From Rathayibacter sp. SW19 (GTDB taxonomy: Bacteria; Actinomycetota; Actinomycetes; Actinomycetales; Microbacteriaceae), in the NCBI RefSeq assembly GCF_030866825.1, contig NZ_CP133020.1, positions 4,588,001 through 4,652,000 of the forward strand: a stretch of 64,000 nt of DNA, read 5' to 3'. The notes under the pieces were generated by a model that saw nothing but the letters and a program-made list of their open reading frames with translations, did no database searches and had not been told where the DNA came from. Position 1 is the stretch's first letter. Each line of letters begins with the position of its first letter. The translations under genes were made by a program, and so were the position numbers. Positions 47,758 through 55,400 of this stretch are shown piece after piece.

Positions 47758-48405
47758 GTGACCGTCGTGATCCCGTTCTCCCAAGCGCTTCGCGAGCGCA
47801 CCAGCACCGACCACGGCGAGAGCGAGGGCGCCGGTTTCATGTCCGACCTGATGACAGGCAAAGGCACGAAGGCCGACTACGTCGCACTGGTCGCGCAGCA
47901 CTACTTCATCTACGCTGCGCTGGAGCACGCGGCAGAGCGGATGCGCACCAACCCCGTTGCCGCACCGTTCATCTCTTCGAAACTGACGCGCTTGCCTGCG
48001 ATCGAAGCCGACCTCGACTATCTGATCGGCGCAAGCTGGCGCGAGAAGATCAGTCCGCTACCGACGACGCAGCAGTACGTAAAGCGAATCAACGACGTGG
48101 CCGCGACCTGGCCCGGCGGTTTCATTGCGCATCACTACACGCGTTATCTGGGCGACCTGTCCGGTGGGCAGGTGATTCGCACGCTCATGCAGCGCCAGTT
48201 CGGCTTCGAGACCAACGGAGTCGGTTTCTACCTGTTCGGCGACATCGCCGACCCTCGCAAGTTCAAGGAAACCTACCGCACTCAGCTCGACGCGGTCGAC
48301 TGGAACCATGCCGAGCGCGAGCGTGTGATCGACGAAGTCATCCTCGCCTACCGTTTCAACACCGAGCTTTTCGCGGATCTCGCCCAGGCAAAGACCGCTG
48401 CGTAG
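47758..48405 (+). CDS. Heme oxygenase (biliverdin-producing)
   Basis: This 215-residue protein has a HmuO/HO-1-type helical fold. The proximal His is in RTSTDHGESEGAGFM, and the distal helix is HHYTRYLGDLSGGQVIRTLM with the Gly-rich kink, then FETNGVGFYLFGDI. It opens heme to biliverdin, releasing iron and CO. GTG at 47758 has GGAG six bases upstream. The upstream iron box and DUF2470 gene point to use of heme as an iron source under starvation. Confidence 0.93.
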   Translation: MTVVIPFSQALRERTSTDHGESEGAGFMSDLMTGKGTKADYVALVAQHYFIYAALEHAAERMRTNPVAAPFISSKLTRLPAIEADLDYLIGASWREKISPLPTTQQYVKRINDVAATWPGGFIAHHYTRYLGDLSGGQVIRTLMQRQFGFETNGVGFYLFGDIADPRKFKETYRTQLDAVDWNHAERERVIDEVILAYRFNTELFADLAQAKTAA

Positions 48406-48411
48406 CGCGCC

Positions 48412-49209
48412 TCAGAGCTTTCGCAGGGTGAGAATCTGCTCCGCGCGCCCGAATGGGCCGACCTCGTCGTGCAGAACGCTCGAGGTCAAGCCGATGCCGT
48501 CTGAGCCGAAAGTCACGCTGTTCTGCAATCCGAGCCAACGCCCTGCCGGCTGGCGGTACAGGTGCAGTTGCAGGTCCAGGTTCGGGAACGCATAGCCGTC
48601 ACCACCCGGCGGAACTCGCACGGCGATGCCGTTACTGGTGTCGACCAGGCCAATCAAGGCGGCGAACTCCGAGTAGGGCGTGTCGGAGTCCCGAGCGCCA
48701 GAGACGAGCGGATGCCGCGTGCGCAGCCAGGCACTGCCGCTTCCGGCCCGATGATCCACCGTTGGAAACACGTCGATGGACCGGATGTAGCCTCCCGGCC
48801 ACGTCGTCAACGACGCGGGCGCCGCGATGCGGTCGCGAGCCGGCATCGGTGGATCTTCGACGGCGGCGACCGCGCTCGTGTCCGAACGCTGCATCCGCCA
48901 CGCGCTGGCACGCACGGCGACTCGGCCTCCTGCGATCAGCTCGGCTTGAACGAGCTCGATGGTGCGGCCGGGGCGCAGCATCGAGGTGACGACTTCGAAT
49001 TCGCCATCCGGAATCAGTCCGAGGATTTCAAAGCTGAGGCGCGCCATCCGCAGGTCGGGGCGAGGCGAGAAACCTTCAAGACAGTGTGTCAGGATGCCGG
49101 AAACCGGTGCCATGTGCTGTTCGTGCGGGTTCCAGGCACCCTGTGCCTGCACCGTTGATTCGAATCGTCCGTCTCCGAGCGCGATGTAATACGGCTCAGG
49201 AGGGGTCAC
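48412..49209 (-). CDS. Acyl-CoA thioesterase-like (double hotdog) protein
   Basis: This 265-residue protein has two hotdog halves, as in the 4HBT_3/TesB-like family: HMAPVSGILTHCLEGFSPRPDLRMARLSFEILGLIP, ELVQAELIAGGRVAVRASAWRM and a second half with LDLQLHLYRQPAGRWLGLQNSVTFGSDGIGLTSSVLHDEVGPFGRAEQIL. It probably hydrolyses acyl-CoA esters. GTG at 49209 lies six bases after TAGACT (leaderless). It is convergent with heme oxygenase. Confidence 0.87.
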   Translation of the reverse strand: MTPPEPYYIALGDGRFESTVQAQGAWNPHEQHMAPVSGILTHCLEGFSPRPDLRMARLSFEILGLIPDGEFEVVTSMLRPGRTIELVQAELIAGGRVAVRASAWRMQRSDTSAVAAVEDPPMPARDRIAAPASLTTWPGGYIRSIDVFPTVDHRAGSGSAWLRTRHPLVSGARDSDTPYSEFAALIGLVDTSNGIAVRVPPGGDGYAFPNLDLQLHLYRQPAGRWLGLQNSVTFGSDGIGLTSSVLHDEVGPFGRAEQILTLRKL

Positions 49210-49236
49210 GGGGCAAGTCTACGAGATCAGGATGCG

Positions 49237-49386
49237 GGTCTCGATACGCTCGCCCTTCGGCTCCGCGGTTCCTGAGGAGGCCGCCCGCGGCCGTCTCGAA
49301 GGGCAGGGACCGAAGGCTCGCTACTCGACCACCGGCGCCGGTGATCGAGTAGCGCATGAGCGCAGCGAATCCGCGTATCGAGATCC
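49237..49386. repeat. Composite dispersed repeat
   Basis: It contains GGTCTCGATACGCTCGCCC, a CCTGAGGAGGCCG variant of the palindrome, GAAGGCTCGCTACTCGACC and a terminal GAGTAGCGCATGAGCGCAGC with GCGTATCGAGATC. Same family as 31037-31154. Confidence 0.75.
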
Positions 49387-49393
49387 GCCACCA

Positions 49394-50674
49394 TCACCGC
49401 TCGGCCATAAACCGCCGCACGTCTGAATCGACCATGATGTCATTCGGTCGCAGCGGGCGGGTCAGGTATAACCCGTCGAGGCTGGTCAGTCTGCTCAGGG
49501 CCACATACGTCTGCCCGGGGCTGAACGCGCGGGCGCCCAGATCGATGATCGCGCTGTCGTAGGTTTTTCCCTGCGACTTGTGGATGGTCACGGCCCACGC
49601 CAACCGCAGCGGAAACTGGGTGAATTCGGCGACGACGTTCTTCGTCAGTTTCTTGTTCACCGGGTCGTAGCTGTACTTGAACTTCTCCCAGATCGCGGGC
49701 TCGACCTCGAGTGCCTGCCCGTCGATGTCGACGAACACGGTCGAGTCGATGCGTGTGACCGTGCCGATCGAGCCGTTCACCCAGCGCGGCCCCTCGCCGC
49801 CCTGCCCGGTGTCGTTGCGCAGGAACATCACCTGGGCGCCGACTTTGAGCTCCAGTGTCTCATCGGCAGGGTACGTGCGGTTCCCGAAGTCGCCCGTGAT
49901 CTCCGCCTTGGCAGACAGCGCCCGGCCGGGCAGCCGTTTCAGGGCGGATGCGTTGATCCGGTTCACTGTGTCGTTGCGGGTGGCCAGTGTGATCGTTCCA
50001 TCATCGGGCGCCGGTCGGGCGCCCGCCGTGTTCAGCCGGTCTGCGATCTCCTTCGTGACCCGGCCGTGGCGCACCGCGTTGAGCATGGCCTTGAAATCGG
50101 AGTCGTGCTGGCGATGGATCTCGGTCAACTCGAAGATCTTCAGGTCCGCATCCCGCCAGACCTTCGCATCGAAGAACCACATCGACCGGTAGGTGTCTTC
50201 GAAGTAGGCACGCTCATCCGAGTCGCCGGGCACGGGCGCGAGTTGGTATGGGTCGCCGAACAGCACGATCTGCACCCCGCCGAACGATTCTGCTGAGCGC
50301 TGCCGCGCCTGCCGGAGCGCGCGATCAATCGCATCCATCAGGTCGGCGTTGACCATGGACACCTCATCGATCACGAGGGTGTCAATGGTATTCAGCAGTT
50401 TGCGCAACTCGGCGCTCTGCTCGATCTGATGGTCGGCGATCACCCCGATCGGCAGACGGAACAGCGAGTGGATCGTCTGCCCGCCGACGTTCAACGCCGC
50501 GACCCCTGTCGGCGCCGCGATGACAAGTTGTTTCTCGGTGTTCCAGGCAAGATGATTCAGCAGCGTCGACTTGCCGGTGCCCGCGCGACCGGTGACGAAC
50601 ACGTGCTGCCTGGTCGTCTCGATCGCTTGGTACACCGCGGCCTGCTCAGGGGAGAGCGTCAGTGCAGACGTCAT
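49394..50674 (-). CDS. PIF1/RecD-like superfamily 1B DNA helicase
   Basis: This 426-residue ATPase has Walker A FVTGRAGTGKSTLLNHL, motif TGVAALNVGGQTIHSLF, Walker B TLVIDEVSMVNADLMD, QIVLFGDPYQLAPV, LTEIHRQHD, VNGSIGTVT and the C-terminal AWAVTIHKSQGKTYD with YVALSRLTSLDGLYLTRPL. This is a compact PIF1-like 5'-3' helicase without extra domains. Its ATG overlaps the stop of the CopD-CtaG gene (ATGA), an odd functional pairing. Confidence 0.9.
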   Translation of the reverse strand: MTSALTLSPEQAAVYQAIETTRQHVFVTGRAGTGKSTLLNHLAWNTEKQLVIAAPTGVAALNVGGQTIHSLFRLPIGVIADHQIEQSAELRKLLNTIDTLVIDEVSMVNADLMDAIDRALRQARQRSAESFGGVQIVLFGDPYQLAPVPGDSDERAYFEDTYRSMWFFDAKVWRDADLKIFELTEIHRQHDSDFKAMLNAVRHGRVTKEIADRLNTAGARPAPDDGTITLATRNDTVNRINASALKRLPGRALSAKAEITGDFGNRTYPADETLELKVGAQVMFLRNDTGQGGEGPRWVNGSIGTVTRIDSTVFVDIDGQALEVEPAIWEKFKYSYDPVNKKLTKNVVAEFTQFPLRLAWAVTIHKSQGKTYDSAIIDLGARAFSPGQTYVALSRLTSLDGLYLTRPLRPNDIMVDSDVRRFMAER

Positions 50675-52641
50675 GATCTGGCGTGATCCTGCTCAGCGAT
50701 CGCCGCCAGCCGTGCGTTGTATGCGTTCAGTTCGGCGTCTCCCGTTCGGTCGGCGTTGCGGTCGTTGCGCTTGGACTCTTTCGCGTCACTTCTACTCCAC
50801 TGCACCGCGACGATGAGTGCCATCAGCATCGTTGGAATCTCACCGATACTCCACGCTATGCCACCCCCGGTCTGCTGATCGACGATCGGCAGCGCACCCC
50901 AGACGCGCCCCATCGATCCGTACCAGTCCGCCAGCAGCAGGCTGTTGGTGGTCATCAGCGACACACCGAACCAGGCGTGGAAACCCATGGTGCCGAGCAG
51001 CAGCACCAGCCGGAACGGGTATGGCAGGCGATAGGGCACGGGGTCGATCCCCATGATCGACTGCACGAACAGGTAGCCGACGATGACGAAGTGGATGATC
51101 ATCCACTCGTGGCCGATGTGGTCGACCGTCGCCCAGCGGAACAGTGGTGTGTAATAGAACGCCCAGAGAGAGGTGACGAACAGCACGGCCGCGACGATCG
51201 GGTTCGCGAGGATCTTGGCGATCCAGGAGTGCACGCCGAGCAGGATCCATTCGCGCGGGCCGCGCGAGCCATCCGTTCTCTTGTGGATGGCGCGCATCGC
51301 CAACGTGACGGGGGCCCCGGGCACCAGGAGCATCGGAACCATCATCGTCAGCACCATGTGCGCGAGCATGTGGGCGGAGAACAGGTAGTTCTCATACACG
51401 TTCACGCCGCCATTGGTGATGTAGCACAGCAGGAGAATGCCAACGATCCAGGAGAGCGTGCGCAGAATCGGCCAGCGGTCGCCCCGGCGATGCAACCGGA
51501 CGACGCCGGCGATGTAAAAGAAGAGCACGAACGCGCAGCCGATCAGCCACAGCGGGTCGATGTTCCAGGCGAACAGGAACTGCTGCAGGGTGGCGGGAGG
51601 TGGCAGCGGTTCACCGGTGAGGATCTCTGCGGGCGTCGCGGCCGTGCTGAGTGTCTGCGTGACCGGCGTCGCCGTGCGTGCAAGCGCGGCGGCGACCCCG
51701 GAGGCGATCCCCATGAATGCCAGTTCTGCCGCGATCAACCACCAGAACACGCCGCGCCCGCCGCCGCGCCGCAGTTTGTCGATCAAATAGCGGCGGTGCA
51801 GCAGACCGAAAAGCCCAAGCGAGCAGAGCGCCGCTACCTTGACGAGCACCAGAATGCCGTACGGCGTGAGCAGGTTGGCCAGGGTTCCGATTCGCAGGTC
51901 GGCGTTGATGTACCCGGAGAATGCCACGACGAAGAAGCAGATGATAGCGAGCGTCGAGTAGCGCGAGATGACCTCGATGATGCGTTTGGGCTCGAGTGTT
52001 CGGCGGAGGAACACGATGGTCACCAGCCCGCCGACCCAGATCGCCGCGAAGACGAGGTGCAGGCCGAGTGACGTTGTCGCCTGATCGTGGCCCGCCGTGC
52101 CTGCCGCATGACCTTGCTGTGACATCGGCAGTAGCGAGAGCAGTGCCAGACCGGTTACGACGAGGAGCGCCGTGACGTTGCGCACGGCGAAACACAGCAC
52201 GGTGACCGCGGCGCAGATCAGCGTGGTTTCAAGCCACGACTGCCCGAGCGGGATCGTCGCTGCGAATTGCCCGAGGCCCTGACCGAACGTCGAATCGAAG
52301 GTGAGCGGGATGCCGCTGACGCTCAGGTAGGTGAGAAAGCCGGTCAGTGCGCTCGTCACGGTCATCAACGCGGCCGAGCCGGCTGCGACATCCAGCGCCG
52401 TGTTGAATTCCGGCTTCTTCGCGCTCAACGCGAAGCAGGTGAGGACCAGTGAACCGATCATCCCAGCCGCGCTCAGGTTGACGAGCAGCTTGGTGATCGG
52501 CAGCCCCCAACGCACAAGAGGACCGGGGTCGATCAGGATGGGCGGCTGTGCCCCGCCGCCGTAGGCGAGCGCCACGAGAACGGCAACCAATGCAACGACG
52601 ACAAGGCTGACGGGCCCCGCCACACGTTGCACTCTGTTCAC
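50671..52641 (-). CDS. CopD domain fused to CtaG (caa3-type assembly/copper membrane protein)
   Basis: This 656-residue membrane protein has about fifteen hydrophobic segments. The N-terminal half is CopD-like (LGQSWLETTLICAAVT, GLHLVFAAIWVGGLVTIVFLRRTLEP, FSGYINADLRIGTLANLLTPYG); the C-terminal half is CtaG-like (NVYENYLFSAHMLAHMVLTMMVPMLLVPGAPVTLAMRA, HEWMIIHFVIVGYLFVQSIMGIDP). This fusion is common in actinobacteria and is linked to copper delivery for cytochrome c oxidase. GTG at 52641 lies six bases after TAAGCT and is likely leaderless. Confidence 0.9.
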   Translation of the reverse strand: MNRVQRVAGPVSLVVVALVAVLVALAYGGGAQPPILIDPGPLVRWGLPITKLLVNLSAAGMIGSLVLTCFALSAKKPEFNTALDVAAGSAALMTVTSALTGFLTYLSVSGIPLTFDSTFGQGLGQFAATIPLGQSWLETTLICAAVTVLCFAVRNVTALLVVTGLALLSLLPMSQQGHAAGTAGHDQATTSLGLHLVFAAIWVGGLVTIVFLRRTLEPKRIIEVISRYSTLAIICFFVVAFSGYINADLRIGTLANLLTPYGILVLVKVAALCSLGLFGLLHRRYLIDKLRRGGGRGVFWWLIAAELAFMGIASGVAAALARTATPVTQTLSTAATPAEILTGEPLPPPATLQQFLFAWNIDPLWLIGCAFVLFFYIAGVVRLHRRGDRWPILRTLSWIVGILLLCYITNGGVNVYENYLFSAHMLAHMVLTMMVPMLLVPGAPVTLAMRAIHKRTDGSRGPREWILLGVHSWIAKILANPIVAAVLFVTSLWAFYYTPLFRWATVDHIGHEWMIIHFVIVGYLFVQSIMGIDPVPYRLPYPFRLVLLLGTMGFHAWFGVSLMTTNSLLLADWYGSMGRVWGALPIVDQQTGGGIAWSIGEIPTMLMALIVAVQWSRSDAKESKRNDRNADRTGDAELNAYNARLAAIAEQDHARS

Positions 52642-52768
52642 CCAACAAGCTTAGGCTGCGCCTCCTGCTTTCCGGCGAGTGCGGCCACGTGGTCGTTTTC
52701 ACCCTCGCAACGGCCCCGATGGCGGCCATTTGCGCGCACTCGGCGGCGGAGGCGGGCACGGAGAGCAC

Positions 52769-52800
52769 AGAGGGGACGCCGGCGAACCGGCGTCCCCTCT
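52769..52800 (-). terminator. Stem-loop terminator after hup
   Basis: AGAGGGGACGCCGG (52769-52782) and CCGGCGTCCCCTCT (52787-52800) form a perfect 14-bp stem with a four-base loop, 29 bp beyond the HU stop on the minus strand. No T-run. Confidence 0.75.
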
Positions 52801-52828
52801 GCTCGTGTTGAGCCCGTATAGCGCGAAG

Positions 52829-53116
52829 TTACTTGACGGATGCCTTGAGCTTGCTTCCCGCGGTCAGCTTGACACGGTGGCCGGCAGGGATCTTGATCTC
52901 TGCGCCGGTCTGCGGGTTGCGGCCGGTGCGAGCGGCGGTTGCCGTGCGCTCCGCTGCGAGCCAGCCCGGAATGGTGACCTTGCCACCATTGGCCACGGTG
53001 TCCGCAATCGTGGCGAAGAATGCGTCAAGCACGCCACCGACGGCGGCCTGGCTCTGGCCGGACGCAGCCGCAACGGCAGCAACGAGCTCGGTCTTGTTCA
53101 GCGACTTGTCAGCCAT
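52829..53116 (-). CDS. hup: HU-family nucleoid DNA-binding protein
   Basis: This 95-residue HU protein has KTELVAAVAAASGQSQAAVGGVLDAF (dimerisation helices), GGKVTIPGWLAAERTATAARTGRNPQTGAEIKIPAG (the DNA-binding arm with the conserved GRNPQTG tip) and a short Lys-rich end. It bends and compacts DNA. ATG at 53116 follows GGAGGAC. A perfect terminator hairpin lies downstream. Confidence 0.95.
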   Translation of the reverse strand: MADKSLNKTELVAAVAAASGQSQAAVGGVLDAFFATIADTVANGGKVTIPGWLAAERTATAARTGRNPQTGAEIKIPAGHRVKLTAGSKLKASVK

Positions 53117-53328
53117 TGAGTGTCCTCCTCGGACCTTCTGCTGTGGATACAGCGTCATCTATCTGGAACGGTTGAGCCACGAAGGCCGTTACGTTTGGTC
53201 TGTTCGACCGCCTTGAATGTATCAGAAACCCGCGATATCTCGCGGATTTCCGTGCCTTTCACGCCGTTTTGCACCCGTGTGTCCGCATTTCTGCGGACCG
53301 TCGGAGCCCGAACGGGCTCGCCGGAATG

Positions 53329-53366
53329 CCAGAGGGGATGCCGGTCGAAACCGACATCCCCTCTGG
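53329..53366 (-). terminator. Stem-loop terminator after rpsN
   Basis: CCAGAGGGGATG (53329-53340) pairs with CATCCCCTCTGG (53355-53366), with an inner CGGT/ACCG stem. It lies 19 bp beyond the rpsN stop. Two further small hairpins, GTCCGCA/TGCGGAC and GAGCCCG/CGGGCTC, occupy 53281-53320 on the HU side. Confidence 0.75.
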
Positions 53367-53384
53367 ATGAAGCGTTGCGGGCTG

Positions 53385-53690
53385 TTACCAGCTCGACTTG
53401 GTGATGCCGGGCAGCTGACCGTCGTGTGCCATGTCGCGGAAGCGAACACGGGAGACGCCGAACTTGCTCAGGTAGCCGCGCGGGCGGCCGTCGATGGCGT
53501 CGCGGCCGCGCAGGCGGACCGGCGATGCGTTGCGGGGAAGCTTCTGCAGGCCGACGCGTGCGGCCTCACGGGACTCGTCTGTGCCGTTCGGGTCGACGAG
53601 GGCCTTCTTCAGTTCGAGGCGCTTTGCAGCGTAACGCTCGACGATAACTTTGCGCTGCTCGTTCTTGGCGATCATGCTCTTCTTGGCCAT
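53385..53690 (-). CDS. rpsN: 30S ribosomal protein S14, zinc-independent form
   Basis: This 101-residue S14 of the long, Cys-free (C-minus) type has the sequence MAKKSMIAKNEQRKVIVERY, LPRNASPVRLRGRDAIDGRPRGYLSKFGVSRVRFRDMAHDGQLPGITKSSW. No CxxC zinc ribbon is present. It is the last gene of rpmB-rpmG-rpsN, four bases after rpmG, an arrangement known for Zur-controlled paralogues in actinobacteria. Confidence 0.95.
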   Translation of the reverse strand: MAKKSMIAKNEQRKVIVERYAAKRLELKKALVDPNGTDESREAARVGLQKLPRNASPVRLRGRDAIDGRPRGYLSKFGVSRVRFRDMAHDGQLPGITKSSW

Positions 53691-53694
53691 CTGC

Positions 53695-53862
53695 TTAGCG
53701 CTCCTCTCTGAATTCAACGTGCTTGCGCACTACGGGATCGTACTTCTTGAGCACGAGACGGTCTGGGTCGTTGCGACGGTTCTTCTTGGTCACGTAGGTG
53801 TAACCGGTGCCTGCCGTCGAACGGAGTTTGATAATCGGACGAACGTCCTGCTGCTTTGCCAT
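53695..53862 (-). CDS. rpmG: 50S ribosomal protein L33, zinc-independent form
   Basis: This 55-residue protein reads MAKQQDVRPIIKLRSTAG, TGYTYVTKKNRRNDPDRL, VLKKYDPVVRKHVEFREER. It has no cysteines, so it is the C-minus paralogue. The ATG at 53862 shares a base with the rpmB stop (TAATG), and the TAA is four bases before rpsN. It is part of the three-gene ribosomal operon. Confidence 0.95.
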   Translation of the reverse strand: MAKQQDVRPIIKLRSTAGTGYTYVTKKNRRNDPDRLVLKKYDPVVRKHVEFREER

Positions 53863-54098
53863 TAGATCTTCTCCCCACGGGCCAGGATGTCCTTGACAAC
53901 GGATTCGATGCCACGAACATCAATGACCTTGATGCCCTTGGCCGAGACGTTCAGCGTGACGTTGCGGCGCAGCGACGGCACGTAGTACGTCTTGCGCTGC
54001 ACGTTCGGGTCGAAGCGACGCTTGGTGCGCCGGTGCGAGTGTGAAATGTTGTGTCCGAAGCCGGGAACGGCTCCGGTCACTTGGCAGACTGCTGCCAT
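53862..54098 (-). CDS. rpmB: 50S ribosomal protein L28, zinc-independent form
   Basis: This 78-residue L28 reads MAAVCQVTGAVPGFGHNISHSHRRTKRRFDPN, then YYVPSLRRNVTLNVSAKGIKVIDVRGIE. It lacks the paired CxxC of zinc-binding forms. It is the first gene of the operon, with GGAGG before the ATG. The upstream 54099-54292 contains no gene; I looked for and did not see a clear Zur box. Confidence 0.95.
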   Translation of the reverse strand: MAAVCQVTGAVPGFGHNISHSHRRTKRRFDPNVQRKTYYVPSLRRNVTLNVSAKGIKVIDVRGIESVVKDILARGEKI

Positions 54099-54292
54099 GG
54101 TGTCCTCCATCATTACCGCAAGACGGATGCCTTGCCCAAGATCTCTTGTCGGCACGATTCATCCCCGAAACTGTTTCGAGAGGGGGATTGACGTGCGATC
54201 TGAGCGGAGGAGTCCGCTCAGCCAAGGATCTAGCTTACGTTCCTCCGGCGTGTCGCGCAAACTGACGCGGCTGCGGCACGGTCAGGTGATGA

Positions 54293-54679
54293 CTACGCCG
54301 CGCTGCAGTTCGCGCACAGGCCGAACACGTCGACGACGTGGCGCGCCTGGGTGAATCCGTTCTTGGCGGCGACCGACTGCGCCCACTGCTCGACGGCATC
54401 CGCCTCGATCTCAACGGTGAGGCCGCAGTTGCGGCAGATCAGGTGGTGGTGATGGCCGGTCGAGGTGCACGCGCGGTACAACGCTTCGCCCTCGGGGGAC
54501 TGCAGTGAGTCCGCGTCGCCTTCGACGGCCAGGTCCGCCAGTGCGCGGTAAACCGTGGCCAGCCCAATCGGTGATCCCGATTCGCGCAAGTTGGTGTGCA
54601 GGCTCTGCGCACTGATGAAGCCATCGGTGAAGCCGAGTGCCTCGCGAACGGCCTCGCGTTGCCAGGTATTGCGCTTCAT
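54293..54679 (-). CDS. zur: Fur-family regulator, probable Zur
   Basis: This 128-residue protein has a winged helix (TWQREAVREALGFTDGFISAQSLHTNLRESGSPIGLATVYRAL) followed by the metal-sensing dimer domain with HHHHLICRNCG and the C-terminal GLCANCS Cys pairs for structural zinc. Its position directly upstream of zinc-independent rpmB-rpmG-rpsN supports a zinc role rather than iron. ATG at 54679 has GGAGG ten bases upstream. Confidence 0.85.
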   Translation of the reverse strand: MKRNTWQREAVREALGFTDGFISAQSLHTNLRESGSPIGLATVYRALADLAVEGDADSLQSPEGEALYRACTSTGHHHHLICRNCGLTVEIEADAVEQWAQSVAAKNGFTQARHVVDVFGLCANCSAA

Positions 54680-54761
54680 CACCGTCTGTCCTCCGGGCAC
54701 CGCTGATGGTCGAGCACCCTGTTCCCAGGATAGCTGGACGCTGCCGATTTTCGGCTGGGCA

Positions 54762-54814
54762 TTGACAGGGCGAGGATTCCGTGACAATAGTGGAGTGTCC
54801 ACTCATCGGACACT
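54762..54814 (+). promoter_or_regulatory. Promoter and inverted-repeat operator of the doxX-dioxygenase operon
   Basis: TTGACA (54762-54767) is followed by AATAGT (54786-54791) at 18 bp. AGTGTCC-N7-GGACACT (54794-54814) sits at the expected transcription start. The downstream IclR gene is one candidate regulator, although the site looks more MarR/HxlR-like. Confidence 0.55.
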
Positions 54815-54845
54815 AGTCCGAAATTGAATTCAGCGAGGAAGCAAC

Positions 54846-55388
54846 ATGGACCTGGGGCTGTTGGTGCTGCGGCTGATCCTCGGTGCGCTCCTGTTCGGGC
54901 ATTCGACACAGAAGGTCTTCGGCTGGTTCCGCGGGCAGGGTGCCCGTAACACCGCCGCGTCGTTCGAGAAGTGGGGACTGCGACCCGGGCTTCCGTTCGT
55001 CATCCTGTCGAGTGCCTCAGAGCTCGTCGGCGCGACGCTGATCGTGTTCGGCGCGTTCGTGCCACTCGGAACGACGATCGTCGTCGGCACCATGACCGTA
55101 GCGATCGCGTACAACTTTCCAAACGGCCTGTGGGCGCACCTCGGGGGCTTTGAAGTGGCACTGGTGTATGCCCTACTTGCAGTGGTGATCGCACTCACCG
55201 GTCCCGGCCAGTGGTCCATCGACCACCTTCTCGGGCTCGATTTTCTCAGCGGCCCGGCCTGGGCGGGTGGCGCAATCCTGGTTGGCGTGCTCGGCGCAAC
55301 GGGACCGATCGCGTACCGAAACTTCTGTGTGCGCCGCGCGCACGTTGCATCCGATTCATCGCAGGCATCCGATTCACAGGCGAAATGA
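54846..55388 (+). CDS. DoxX-family membrane protein
   Basis: This 180-residue protein has four hydrophobic segments and the DoxX signature LVLRLILGALLFGHSTQKVFGWF, then AASFEKWGLRPGLPFVILSSASELVGATLIVFG. DoxX proteins are often linked to redox or aromatic metabolism, with no defined chemistry. It is the first gene of the ring-cleavage cluster, 12 bp before the dioxygenase beta gene. Confidence 0.87.
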   Translation: MDLGLLVLRLILGALLFGHSTQKVFGWFRGQGARNTAASFEKWGLRPGLPFVILSSASELVGATLIVFGAFVPLGTTIVVGTMTVAIAYNFPNGLWAHLGGFEVALVYALLAVVIALTGPGQWSIDHLLGLDFLSGPAWAGGAILVGVLGATGPIAYRNFCVRRAHVASDSSQASDSQAK

Positions 55389-55400
55389 GGTAACAAGACC

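Noticed and set aside
50683..52071. 462-codon plus-strand frame antisense to CopD-CtaG
   Set aside because: The composition is the mirror image of hydrophobic codons, with no domain.
54099..54292. Zur box upstream of rpmB
   Set aside because: No TGANAATNATTNTCA-like palindrome could be found by eye, only ordinary GC-rich sequence.
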